Source of the DNA: Legionella fallonii LLAP-10
GTDB taxonomy: Bacteria > Pseudomonadota > Gammaproteobacteria > Legionellales > Legionellaceae
Direction of reading: 5' to 3'
Assembly (NCBI RefSeq): GCF_000953135.1
Contig: NZ_LN614827.1
Coordinates: 1,579,001-1,643,000, forward strand
Length of the DNA stretch: 64,000 nucleotides
The notes below the pieces were generated by a model. The model was not told the DNA's origin, ran no database searches, and worked only from the letters and a program-made list of their open reading frames with translations. Both the position numbers and the translations under genes were made by a program. Below, piece by piece: positions 1 through 8,592 of this stretch; position 1 is the stretch's first letter, and each line of letters starts with the position of its first letter.

Positions 1-172
1 ATCCTTGTGGCGGGCATCGTCCATGACACCTAGGAAAAACTCCTTTTAAGACATCCATTGTCTTTACTCTGAAATCAGTATAGCAAAGAATAAAAAAACT
101 CATTAGGGACTTTGTTCTTAATCGGTGTAAGAAATGTCTTATAATGATAGAAGAAAGAGCAGAGTACTGATA

Positions 173-295
173 TTAGAGCAGAATCTGAATATCGATTTCA
201 TATTCCCCATAATCGATACCTTGGCGAGTAATGATATTAATAATTAAATTTTCCAAGGCCTCTTCACTTAGTAACGTGTGATCAATTTTAATCAT
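173..295 (-). pseudogene. truncated UPF0270 (YheU-like) protein
   Basis: The 40-codon frame begins MIKIDHTLLSEEALENLI and continues through TRQGIDYGEYEIDIQ. This matches what I know of the N-terminal half of the YheU/UPF0270 family (ENLIE..V.REGTDYGE.E). Family members are about 70 residues; this one stops right after the conserved block (IQILL, then TAA) and no continuation is visible in the other frames, so the C-terminal half appears lost. Its ATG overlaps the stop of the upstream small frame (288-506), suggesting an old two-gene operon. The function of the family is unknown. Confidence 0.6.
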
Positions 296-506
296 GTTGT
301 GCCTTAGGGATGACATTATTCTTGGTTTGTAGTCTATGCCATTTTTTTATCTCAAGTGTCATCCTTTGCGATTCAGTTTTTAATTCAGACAGTACTTAAT
401 TAAATTTTTTTAGTTGTTTTCTAGAAGCAAGCTTAGAAATAACCACAGAAGTTGTCGCAATTATCAGGGTGTAATAACTCGTTGGCATAACTTCAAATTC
501 AAGCAT
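288..506 (-). pseudogene. small membrane-anchored orphan with an internal stop
   Basis: Starting at the ATG at 506-504, 36 codons run to a TAA at 398-396. The same frame then continues for another 35 codons to a TAA at 290-288 that overlaps the ATG of the UPF0270 remnant. The first part has a hydrophobic stretch (YYTLIIATTSVVIS) followed by basic residues, like a membrane anchor. The second part (SELKTESQRMTLEIKKWHRL) is charged and helical. The in-frame continuation and the stop/start overlap suggest one gene of about 72 residues broken by a nonsense mutation. I do not recognise the family. Confidence 0.4.
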
Positions 507-628
507 AAGAACTCTCTAATTAACGCATCATTTATTATTCAATAATTCAGTTCTAAAAAAGTAGCGATTGCGAGCAGTAATTTCGTTTTGAAGAGGCGCG
601 TTACTTTTTTTTATCCCTCCCATGGATT

Positions 629-1942
629 TCAGGAGCAACCAGGTGACAACCATTCAGTTTGCGCTATATTTTCAATCAATTGTTCTCGCTGAGTAGGTGC
701 AAAAAAGCATCGCTTATTTAAAGCATATTGAATTCCCAAAGCAATTAAGCCTATTCCTGTTAAAGCAATAGCAATATTGACGACAATGATTTTCCATTGC
801 TCGCGATGAATCGCCATTTCGTCATCTTTGGCATGTAATTTATGCATAAAGGATTCTTTAAAAAGGCTTAGGTTTTCTTTTTGCTCTTCAAGAGGGCGCT
901 CAAAAAATGCTTTTAAATCTTTTTTAAGTTCCAATCCCAGCAAAAGAGCGGTTTTGCCTTTCTCAACATCTTGGCTGATGAGATAAACGCCATGAGCAAT
1001 CATTTGGTCAAGACGATGGGTCAGTAAATGAAGCGCAGGAGGGCCAGTCCATAAAAAAGAACGCGACGTTTCTTCATTCAATTCCCCGGACTTTTCCATG
1101 GCATAGAGTGGCGGCCAAATATTGAGCACCATATTTTTTTGTGACACAACGCGGAGCGTTTCATCATTTAATAAGCCAACCTCGTATAAGTATTCAATGG
1201 CTGAGCCTACTGACTTGGCTTTTTTCCCAGCCAGGAGCACTATTTCAAAATATTTTTGATTGAGAATGCCTACTAGTTGCAAACGGCCTACTCCATTATG
1301 AATCGCGCAGGCGTGTTGGTGTTGCTGCATCAGTCGCTCGAAATTGCCCTGAGTGAGTAAACTAACTTCCCATAACCTATCTAATATCATGGACAAGGAG
1401 AACAAATCGCTTTCGGAGTCAATTAAAGTTAATTGCTTAAAATTGGCAGGGGTCAAACAGTGGGCGTCGCGCAAGGCAAAAATTCCTTCCGCGCTGTTAA
1501 TTGTCTTTTGTTGGTTAATGTGTTGAATTAAAACGTCTTTTCCGCCAATGAGGCGTTCAATTTCCAGCATTTCATCAGAGTGATTAAACCCCATGGCTAA
1601 ATCGTACAAGCGTTTGCGTTTATCACATCCCAAAATAACGGGAACAACCGTACAAATTTTAGTTAAATGCGAATCAATAAGGCGAAGTTGCGTTTTAACT
1701 TCGTCAGAGGGATTACGACGATAAATGGCATGTAGTCGTTCTTGTCTCCGGCATAGGCGGTAATCTACATAATTGATCATTTCCCAAAATGTATCGTAGG
1801 CCTCCTGAATGCGCAGGAACTCTTCTTCTTTTCCTGGCACTCTATCCGGATGTGTCGCCAAAACCAGACGACGGTACGCTTTTTTAATCTCTTCTTCGTT
1901 TGCATCCTGGGTCAGCCCCAGTTGTGCGTAATAATCGGCCAT
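629..1942 (-). CDS. J-domain membrane protein, candidate effector
   Basis: The N-terminal 60 residues are a J domain: YYAQLGLTQDANEEEIKKAY, then the HPD tripeptide at residues 31-33 and the helix-IV region EEEFLRIQEAYDTFW. J domains stimulate Hsp70 ATPase through HPD. The remaining roughly 375 residues have no DnaJ zinc fingers or client-binding domain that I recognise and look alpha-helical. One hydrophobic segment near residues 385-406 (IIVVNIAIALTGIGLIALGI) would anchor the protein with a short C-terminal tail. This is neither DnaJ nor CbpA. J-domain orphans occur among Legionella Dot/Icm substrates, so an effector role is possible but inferred. The start is ATG, giving the canonical position of the J domain. 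Confidence 0.75.
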   Translation of the reverse strand: MADYYAQLGLTQDANEEEIKKAYRRLVLATHPDRVPGKEEEFLRIQEAYDTFWEMINYVDYRLCRRQERLHAIYRRNPSDEVKTQLRLIDSHLTKICTVVPVILGCDKRKRLYDLAMGFNHSDEMLEIERLIGGKDVLIQHINQQKTINSAEGIFALRDAHCLTPANFKQLTLIDSESDLFSLSMILDRLWEVSLLTQGNFERLMQQHQHACAIHNGVGRLQLVGILNQKYFEIVLLAGKKAKSVGSAIEYLYEVGLLNDETLRVVSQKNMVLNIWPPLYAMEKSGELNEETSRSFLWTGPPALHLLTHRLDQMIAHGVYLISQDVEKGKTALLLGLELKKDLKAFFERPLEEQKENLSLFKESFMHKLHAKDDEMAIHREQWKIIVVNIAIALTGIGLIALGIQYALNKRCFFAPTQREQLIENIAQTEWLSPGCS

Positions 1943-1966
1943 ACAGCCCCTCCGTCAATAAACCAC

Positions 1967-2565
1967 TTACATTAGGTATCCAGAAACATTTGAGGTCAGC
2001 GTGGTCATTTCCATCCCCTCATAGTGCTCATCGTCTCTAGGCACCAACGATGTTTTCGTCATGAAGCTGATTCGTTTCGCTAAAGAATCAATGTCATTGC
2101 TTTTATCAATGAGATTGAGTTCACTGAGTACATCGCTGATGTTAGTGATTAAGCCTTCATCAATAAAGACGAAGCCATGTTTCCTATAAAATCGTGAGGC
2201 TCTCAAGTTATCCGGTGATACATCTAGAAATACCTGTTTGAATCCTCTGTTGTTAGCATCAGACTTACTAAACATCCTGCAACACCCAATTCACGTGACT
2301 CTGGTTCAACCCACATCGCGATCAAATTGTACCGATCTGTTTGATCCACACCAGCACCAATCATTCCTATTGCTTTATCATCCTTAAAGGCCAGCCAAAA
2401 TTTTGGTTGGGTGTCGGACGATGCGTGTTGTTTCCACTGTTCGTCATTATTAGTGATCGCTGCTTGGTAACTAACACCAAATGCCGTCTGGGTATCAAGA
2501 AGTGCAGCAAGTCGAGTTTCTTTTAAGATTAGCCAGTCTCGTTCTTCAGTTGTTCGAATTTCCAT
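1967..2565 (-). pseudogene. GNAT N-acetyltransferase, frameshifted
   Basis: Two overlapping frames make one GNAT protein. The first (from ATG 2565; MEIRTTEERDWLILKETRLAA) covers the N-terminal strands and reaches the acetyl-CoA loop as ELGVAGCLVSLM. The second frame resumes with ANNRGFKQVFLDVSPDNLRA and the hallmark FYRKHGF, and runs to the stop at 1967. The switch lies near 2240-2260, inside the helix that follows the CoA loop. Joined, the product would be about 200 residues, normal for a GNAT enzyme. The substrate cannot be inferred. A sequencing error cannot be excluded. Confidence 0.75.
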
Positions 2566-2910
2566 AGTCGCTTTAGATAAAATGGGCAATTACCGATCAT
2601 CACATGCAAATAGGGGTATGACAATCATCCCTTGTAAATGCTTAAGAGCTCTTTATCTGTACTTTTCTAGAAATGAATTATATGTTTTTTTGACCGAAAA
2701 TTTTGTTGATTAAATATTGAGTTTCATTTAGATAAATATGTTTAACCATAAGAAAACATGGGTCTCAGTTCGCATTTGCCCCGTTTCTGTAATTTAACCC
2801 TATTTTCATCGATTTGATCAGGATGGATATTTGATTTGCGGTTTTAAAATTACTAAGATGATTACTATTATCCCTTCTAAGTTGTGTAATTTATTATCAA
2901 GGAGCATTTT
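2566..2910. other. gene-free stretch
   Basis: An AT-rich spacer between the broken GNAT gene (minus) and the DUF4442 gene (plus). I see no open frame with coding character, no tRNA and no clear hairpin. A short SD-like AAGGAG at 2900-2905 belongs to the gene starting at 2911. The promoter of that gene is presumably here, but I cannot place it confidently. Confidence 0.5.
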
Positions 2911-3357
2911 ATGAAGTTTTCAACTTTGTTGAAAATGATGCGTTATTGGCCTCCTTTTTTAGGTGCTGGAATTAGTGTGAAAAACTTCAGTTCCGATTAT
3001 ATGTTTCTTGAGGTGCAAATGAAATTGCGCTTTTGGAATAAAAATTACGTGGGAACTCATTTCGGCGGCTCTTTATATTCCATGACTGATCCTTTTTATA
3101 TGTTGATGATAATGCAAATTCTCGGTAAAAATTATATCGTTTGGGATAAATCATCAAGCATTAGATATAAAGTTCCAGCAAAAGGAACTGTTTTTGCAAA
3201 ATTTACTATTGCTCAAGAACAAATTGACAAAATACGTACTGAGTTAGAACAAGTTAAGAAGGTTGAACCGGAGTTTACCGTGGAAATAATTGATCGCGAG
3301 GGGATTGTTGTCGCGGAAGTTAAAAAAATCCTTCATATCAGTAAAAAAAGTAGATAG
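2911..3357 (+). CDS. DUF4442 hotdog-fold protein (thioesterase-like)
   Basis: This 148-residue protein has the pattern of DUF4442 (YiiD C-terminal / PaaI-like hotdog) proteins: MRYWPPFLGAGISV at the N-terminus, then LRFWNKNYVGTHFGGSLYSMTDPFYM, where NYVGTHFGG is the family signature of the hotdog helix, and later IVWDKSSSIRYKVPAKGTV. Hotdog proteins of this type are predicted acyl-CoA or acyl-ACP thioesterases or acyl-binding proteins. Catalytic activity is not established for most DUF4442 members. A good Shine-Dalgarno (AAGGAG, 2900-2905) precedes the ATG. It appears monocistronic. Confidence 0.8.
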   Translation: MKFSTLLKMMRYWPPFLGAGISVKNFSSDYMFLEVQMKLRFWNKNYVGTHFGGSLYSMTDPFYMLMIMQILGKNYIVWDKSSSIRYKVPAKGTVFAKFTIAQEQIDKIRTELEQVKKVEPEFTVEIIDREGIVVAEVKKILHISKKSR

Positions 3358-3464
3358 ATCGAGTCCACTTAATTGATGGAAGTGATGGATTAAAAGTTCT
3401 TTACTATACTTATAGTAGGCGTAATCAATGATGAATGGATAATTCATACTAAGGAGTGTAGATT

Positions 3465-3650
3465 ATGTTAAGCTGGGCATTAGTCTTTTTTATTATTGCA
3501 ATAATTGCAGCTGCATTTGGATTTGGTGGTATAGCCGTAGCCGCGGCCGGCATCGCCAAAATTTTATTCTTTTTATTTTTAGTCATGTTTGTAATATTCC
3601 TAGTCATGGGGTTAGTTGGACGTAGAGGCCCTCCACCTCCTTTAGTTTAA
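3465..3650 (+). CDS. DUF1328/UPF0391 small membrane protein (YtjA-like)
   Basis: A 61-residue protein beginning [22 protein letters not shown], with a second hydrophobic helix ([20 protein letters not shown]) and a short basic, Pro-rich tail (RRGPPPPLV). This is the UPF0391/DUF1328 family: two transmembrane helices, inner membrane, often stress-induced, function unknown. The SD AAGGAG lies 8-9 nt before the ATG. A perfect inverted repeat follows directly, so the gene is probably a single transcription unit. Confidence 0.85.
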   Translation: MLSWALVFFIIAIIAAAFGFGGIAVAAAGIAKILFFLFLVMFVIFLVMGLVGRRGPPPPLV

Positions 3651-3655
3651 CCTTT

Positions 3656-3682
3656 GGGTACATGTATCTGATACATGTACCC
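3656..3682. terminator. perfect 13-bp hairpin after the DUF1328 gene
   Basis: Bases 3656-3668 and 3670-3682 are perfect inverted copies around one central base (arm GGGTACATGTATC). There is no T-tract after it, so it may be a transcript-stabilising hairpin or a weak terminator rather than a canonical intrinsic terminator. Confidence 0.5.
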
Positions 3683-3797
3683 AATATATAGAAGCTCTAA
3701 ATCGTATTAATATTCATATATTAATCCCATGACTTGATGCAAAGAGTGAGAAGAACTTATATTATTTTGTATGGATAAATGATTATAGGGAGCATAT

Positions 3798-4676
3798 ATG
3801 ACCTCAGCTGAGCATGCGGTACAACCAGCCCATCGTAGCGGTACATTTAATATTGGTGGTGATTTAAACGTCTATAGATTAGGTTTTGGGGCAATGCGTC
3901 TTACCGGTAAAGGAGTTTGGGGTGAGCCAACTGATCGTAAAGAGGCTATCGCTGTTCTTCATCGTGCTCTGGAACTAGGTGTAACAATGATTGATACAGC
4001 AGATTCTTATGGTCCTGCAGTTTCAGAGCAATTAATCGCTGAAGCCTTGTATCCTTATCCAAAAAATCTTGTTATAGCAACTAAAGGAGGGTTTGAGAGG
4101 CCCGGGCCTGAGCAATGGATAGTTAATGGCAACCCAGGGTATTTACGCTCTGCTTGTGAAACGAGTCTTCGTCGTCTTAAGTTAGAGCAAATCGATCTAT
4201 ACCAATTACATCGTATTGATCCCCGAGTTCCCATAGCCGATCAAATTGGTGTACTCATTGATCTACATAAAGAAGGAAAGATACGTCACATTGGTTTATC
4301 AGAGGTCAGCGTTATGGAAATTGAAGAGGTACGACGAATGACTGCTATAGCTTCAGTTCAAAACAAGTATAATCTATTCGAAAGAAATTCTGAGCGTGTA
4401 TTGGAATATTGTACGCGCGAAAATATTGCTTTTATTCCCTGGTATCCGTTAGCCGCAGGTAATATTACTGAATCAATGTCTATTTTCAAGCGTATATCGG
4501 ATAAGTTTCATGCACGGCCTGCACAAATAGCTTTAGCATGGCTACTAAAAAAATCCCCTGTTGTATTGCCTATTCCAGGAACATCAAGTGTAAAACATCT
4601 TGAAGAAAATGTCGCTGCGGCTCTTATAGAGCTTGATGAGCAGACAATGAAAGAACTTGAGCAATTCGGAGCATAA
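3798..4676 (+). CDS. aldo/keto reductase
   Basis: A 292-residue NAD(P)H-dependent oxidoreductase of the aldo/keto reductase superfamily (TIM barrel). Visible family marks are LGFGAMRLTG near the N-terminus, MIDTADSYG with the catalytic Asp and Tyr, ATKGG with the catalytic Lys, DLYQLHRID with the active-site His, IRHIGLSEV, and the C-terminal cofactor-binding segment VLPIPGTSS. It is closest to the YajO/perakine-reductase-like monomeric AKRs. The physiological substrate is unknown. It stands alone; an SD-like GGGAGC lies upstream of the ATG. Confidence 0.88.
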   Translation: MTSAEHAVQPAHRSGTFNIGGDLNVYRLGFGAMRLTGKGVWGEPTDRKEAIAVLHRALELGVTMIDTADSYGPAVSEQLIAEALYPYPKNLVIATKGGFERPGPEQWIVNGNPGYLRSACETSLRRLKLEQIDLYQLHRIDPRVPIADQIGVLIDLHKEGKIRHIGLSEVSVMEIEEVRRMTAIASVQNKYNLFERNSERVLEYCTRENIAFIPWYPLAAGNITESMSIFKRISDKFHARPAQIALAWLLKKSPVVLPIPGTSSVKHLEENVAAALIELDEQTMKELEQFGA

Positions 4677-4725
4677 TGAAACATAATTATAGCTTGGTTA
4701 CAAGAAACCTGGTTGGACGCTGCTA

Positions 4726-5041
4726 TTAAAAAAGAGAAGCGTTGAACGGTACTCCAAAGAAAAAATCAGCAATAGGATTGCCTGGATATGGTGTGCCACT
4801 ACGTTGGCTAAGGTGCTCATAAACATCTTGGGCAAAATTTTCGCCATTGGCCATAGTGATGGTTATTGCTTCAAAAATACAAAGCATATTAATTTGCAGT
4901 TGCATCGTTATAGATGCCTGTTGTAGTTCTTCGTCGCTGATGAGATCACTTTCTTGTACCAATGCGTCTATAGGTGGAGAGGGCCTGAGCAAGAGCAAAA
5001 AGATGTTTTAAATCAGACGATTGCGCAATATAAATGCTCAA
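4726..5041 (-). pseudogene. orphan protein remnant with a frameshift
   Basis: The distal frame (stop at 4726) reads DALVQESDLISDEELQQASITMQLQ, then FEAITITMANGENFAQDVY and ends with FFFGVPFNASLF; it looks protein-like and helical. Upstream this frame has only a TTG start. An adjacent frame carries SIYIAQSSDLKHLFALAQAL, whose helical character suits the preceding part of the same protein, with a shift near 4980-4985. I read it as one small orphan gene of about 105 residues broken by a frameshift. No family is recognised. Confidence 0.4.
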
Positions 5042-5188
5042 TGTAACAGTAAATAATACTTTAAACTGAATACTGAACCATAATTAAGAAATAATTGCTC
5101 TTATTTTTTTTAAGTAATTTAATATAGAATCTTTACATGCTATAAATAGAATGAGTTGATTTTAATGAAAATTACTTAGGGATAATGC

Positions 5189-5938
5189 ATGAATGCAAAT
5201 AGGTTAGTTATAGGAGCTTTCAGTTCTCTTTTATGTAGTAGTGCATTTTCTGGTGCAATGGGACCATCCGTCATAGCAAGTGATTGGACACAAGTTATGA
5301 CATTAAGCATGGGACCTATTTGGAGTGATAAGGGCGATACTCAAACCTTTTTCCTTGCTCCCGAAATTGAAAAAACATACACGGCAGATAACAGTACAAG
5401 CTCTCTATTTAATGGCGAATTTTTCTATGGTTGGCAGCGCCGAATAAATGCTAAATTTCAAGGGCAAATTGGTCTAGCAGTGGCTGCTACTACTAATACT
5501 GCAATTTCTGGCGAGATTTGGGATGATGCCGATCCTGAATTTAATAATTATATTTATTCTTATAAAATTAATCATACTCATGTAGCGTTGAAAGGAAAGC
5601 TGCTTGCCGATGTAGGCTATATAGTATCGCCTTATATTAGCGGAAGTATCGGAGTTGGATTTAATCGTGCCCATGATTTTACTAATACCCCAATTATTTT
5701 TGAAGCAATCACTAATCCCAACTTTGCCTCTCGTACACAAACTGCATTTAGTTATACTATAGGCGTTGGTGTACAAAAAGCACTCAATGAACGTTGGCAA
5801 GTAGGTGTAGGTTATGAGTTGGCGGATTGGGGACAAAGCCAGTTAGGTCTCGCCATGGGACAAACATTAGGTAATGGCCTATCTCAATCCCACACGTACA
5901 CAAATGGCGTATTATTTAGTATAAGTTGTGTTGGATGA
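5189..5938 (+). CDS. outer-membrane beta-barrel protein
   Basis: The 249-residue protein starts with a signal peptide (MNANRLVIGAFSSLLCSSAFSGA) and continues as alternating amphipathic strands rich in Gly, Tyr and aromatics: GEFFYGWQRRI, GQIGLAVAAT, VALKGKLLADVGYIVSPYISGSIG, FSYTIGVGVQKAL, WQVGVGYELADWGQSQ. This is the usual look of Legionella 8-10-stranded outer-membrane barrel proteins of the OmpA-barrel/opacity-like type. It ends LFSISCVG with no C-terminal peptidoglycan-binding domain. The SD-like TAGGGA lies upstream. Role unknown; surface exposure is likely. Confidence 0.75.
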   Translation: MNANRLVIGAFSSLLCSSAFSGAMGPSVIASDWTQVMTLSMGPIWSDKGDTQTFFLAPEIEKTYTADNSTSSLFNGEFFYGWQRRINAKFQGQIGLAVAATTNTAISGEIWDDADPEFNNYIYSYKINHTHVALKGKLLADVGYIVSPYISGSIGVGFNRAHDFTNTPIIFEAITNPNFASRTQTAFSYTIGVGVQKALNERWQVGVGYELADWGQSQLGLAMGQTLGNGLSQSHTYTNGVLFSISCVG

Positions 5939-5968
5939 GGAGAGGCCTCATCCTTGAAATATAATTCC

Positions 5969-6220
5969 TCATGCATAGAAGGTACTAGCTTGCTTGGATT
6001 CAGGGAAGGATATTGCCATCATTTCAGGCTCATTAAGAGCTTGATGTGCTTTTGTAGCCGCATCTGTAATATCTTCAGCAACTATGTCTGCGTCAGCAGT
6101 AATATAGTTTATCACTGATACCATAGCGTTACTGTGTGACCACAGCTTATCGCACTGGCGTTTATAGGAGGTGCATTTTTCTATATTACCTGGCGTTATT
6201 TCCGAAATGTAACATGGCCT
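5969..6220 (-). pseudogene. C-terminal fragment of an unknown protein
   Basis: An 83-codon open frame without a plausible start codon covers the gap between the barrel gene and the SET gene. It reads YKRQCDKLWSHSNAMVSVIN, then TADADIVAEDITDAATKAHQ and ends PESKQASTFYA. The composition is protein-like and helical. It begins at an in-frame stop, so if real it is the tail of a deleted gene. No family recognised. Confidence 0.3.
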
Positions 6221-6228
6221 TTATACCA

Positions 6229-8328
6229 TTAGAATATAGGGCTATTTTGTCGTGTTTGCGTGACGTTTAGCATATCGATTAATTCAGCTGGAGCATTATA
6301 CTTGTTGAGTAGCACTAGAAGCATTTCTTTCTCGCTTTCATTATAATCTTGGATTATTTTTTGGAATGCCTCAACGTACCAAATCGTTTCCTCTTTATTC
6401 TTTCGGTTACAATTTTCTTTGAATGACTTAGGATACTGATTGAGTAAAATCTCCGCCTTATCTAGTGATTTAATACTAAGACAATATAAAACATTATCGA
6501 AATCATCTACAGTGATATAATCAAAGGAACGCGTAAAGTTTTTACGGTGTTTTTTGTGTAAAAAAGATACCAGACTTTTAAAATCCTCAGTTGAGAGTGT
6601 TGCAATCGCTTTATGGATAAAAGTCATATCGTGTCTATCATGGGTGAGTATATTAGCTCCATGGTCTATCAAATGAGTTAGTATCTTTAAATAAAGTGCT
6701 TTTTTACTAGCACTTGTTTGCTCAGCATAGCCTGCTAATGCAAAAAATAACGGACAGTTTCCTGTACTGTGTTGTTGACGATTGACATTCGCTTTATGTT
6801 TCATGAGCGTTTGTACATTAGCTAATTGCCCTTTATAGCAAGCGAGCATTAATGGAGTAAATGTATCCGCTTTATCAAAATCAAGAATGTCATGTTGTGA
6901 ATTTGTTCTAAGAAAGAGAAGATCGACTGGACAGGTTATTTTTTTCGGCAGAGGCTTATTTGCAAAAACCAGTTTGCCTATAGATGCTGCATAGAGACAC
7001 TCATCTTTTTCAAGTTTCAATAACTCTATTGGGGAGTCTATTGGTAATAAACTATAATGTTGCCCATTATTACAGTGTAACTCTTGTGCGGAGTGACAAC
7101 CATCTTCTGGATTTAAAAAACAATAACTCTCAGATATTTCAGGTTTGTATTCATTATAATTGACAAGAATTTGCTCGTCTTTTTTAATGGCTCTGTTTGT
7201 AATTATAGTTACTACTGTTTTTTCATTTACAATATCTAACTGATAAAAGGCATTTTCTTGGCTATCAGAAAAATTAGCATAACGAGTAAAATTTCCCTTA
7301 ACAGCCGCATCTACAACCTTTTTACCCACATTCATTGCATAGTTATTATTTTTATCAGGATGTTCACTAAGGTAGGTGTCAAATTCTTCTTTGGATGCAA
7401 AACGCTCTCCAGTATAGACTCCAATACAGGTGTTAGCAGGAATATCTTGTTTAGCAAATAAGCCTCGTCCGCCAAAATTTTTTAGTAAATCTACTTTACC
7501 TACATAAACCAGATTGGGCTTATCTAAATCAGTGGGGATATAATCCTCTGGTGTCATATTATCAATGCCCAGTTCTTCCATTAGTTTCATTTTTTCTTCA
7601 TATTCAGGACAGTCTTTGACCTTCTCTTTTCCTTTCTGCTTGGATGAAAAAAATGAATGTTTTGTTGTAGCAGAGGCGTTGTCTGTACTTTTAGTGGCTA
7701 TTTTTGGTTGCTCATCTTCTTTTTCTCCGGCAGCATCAAGAGATTTTTCATCTGTTAATGGCGATAAAAGGTCCGTCTCCTCATCGTCACTTATCTCTAT
7801 AACCTCAGAGAAAATTTTTTGAAAAGGATAGCCTCCAAAAGCAGAATTATATTTGTCTCCACACCAATATCCTTCACCTTGTTCCATTGATTCTGCTAGG
7901 TGTTCTGGTTTCTGGAATGTATCAGTTGATGATGCAGGTAGGGGAGTCCAGTATATAGGGGGTTGTATTAATTCGTCTGGGGTAGCGAATAGGTTGGCTA
8001 TTTCACTTGGGGTAAATGGAAATACTTGGCTTGGCGCTGATGGGATGCTAGAGATAGGCTCTTCTATTTTACTGCGTTTTGTAGGTGGTTGTTGCTTAAA
8101 ATGCTGTTGCCCTAAAATTGGATGCTGAGGGAGGGGCTCTTTGAAAGGTGGTGCTGTTGAAGTTTTATTTTGTTGTTGCTGCTCCTCTACAATCCTATCG
8201 AAATCGCTTACCATTATAGAAAAAGAGTCTTCCCATTTGTGGTTAAGGTAGTTAAATTTTTGTAATGTACTCGGTTCATCATCGGACCAAATTACTCTCA
8301 TTTTTTCTGCTTTTCTTTTCACGGACAA
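6229..8328 (-). CDS. SET-domain plus ankyrin-repeat protein, RomA/LegAS4-like candidate effector
   Basis: About 699 residues. The N-terminal ~230 residues are low-complexity (poly-Gln, Pro-rich) with a basic PPTKRSKIEE motif that could act as a nuclear localisation signal. Residues ~270-395 are a SET domain: GRGLFAKQDIPANTCIGVYTGE, then RYANFSDSQENAFYQ at the place of the RxxNHSCxPN motif, and DEQILVNYNEY at the place of GEELxxDY. Residues ~480-600 carry ankyrin-like repeats (FTPLMLACYKGQLANVQTLM; NCPLFFALAGYAE; THLIDHGANI). This order matches RomA/LegAS4, a Dot/Icm effector that methylates histone H3, but here the N-terminal extension is longer and the NHS motif is degenerate, so activity needs testing. 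The outermost start is TTG (8328); an ATG nine codons inside (8301) may be the true start. Confidence 0.75.
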   Translation of the reverse strand: MSVKRKAEKMRVIWSDDEPSTLQKFNYLNHKWEDSFSIMVSDFDRIVEEQQQQNKTSTAPPFKEPLPQHPILGQQHFKQQPPTKRSKIEEPISSIPSAPSQVFPFTPSEIANLFATPDELIQPPIYWTPLPASSTDTFQKPEHLAESMEQGEGYWCGDKYNSAFGGYPFQKIFSEVIEISDDEETDLLSPLTDEKSLDAAGEKEDEQPKIATKSTDNASATTKHSFFSSKQKGKEKVKDCPEYEEKMKLMEELGIDNMTPEDYIPTDLDKPNLVYVGKVDLLKNFGGRGLFAKQDIPANTCIGVYTGERFASKEEFDTYLSEHPDKNNNYAMNVGKKVVDAAVKGNFTRYANFSDSQENAFYQLDIVNEKTVVTIITNRAIKKDEQILVNYNEYKPEISESYCFLNPEDGCHSAQELHCNNGQHYSLLPIDSPIELLKLEKDECLYAASIGKLVFANKPLPKKITCPVDLLFLRTNSQHDILDFDKADTFTPLMLACYKGQLANVQTLMKHKANVNRQQHSTGNCPLFFALAGYAEQTSASKKALYLKILTHLIDHGANILTHDRHDMTFIHKAIATLSTEDFKSLVSFLHKKHRKNFTRSFDYITVDDFDNVLYCLSIKSLDKAEILLNQYPKSFKENCNRKNKEETIWYVEAFQKIIQDYNESEKEMLLVLLNKYNAPAELIDMLNVTQTRQNSPIF

Positions 8329-8592
8329 ATTGTATCAATTATGCTAACTTGGCTAAAGAATAACACAGACTCATTAAGAAATAATTAAATCCCTTATTCT
8401 CTGGAATTCGACACTAGAGTTAATAAAATGATAAATAAGGAACATTAAACCACATAGCAGAAGGAATTTTTGCCCAAGGAAGTCCAAATTATTCACAAAG
8501 ACCACGTGTAGAGCCATATCATAAGATGCCGTTAATGATGCAGTAATAACATAATAAGTGCGAAATGTAGTAAACTTAACATTAATGTCCAA

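Noticed and set aside
5474-5836. 120-residue minus-strand frame under the barrel gene
   Set aside because: Antisense shadow of a gene with a clear signal peptide and barrel pattern.
8374-8592. 72-residue minus-strand frame between the SET gene and the giant gene
   Set aside because: No SD, unconvincing composition and no family; it lies in the shared promoter region of two divergent genes.
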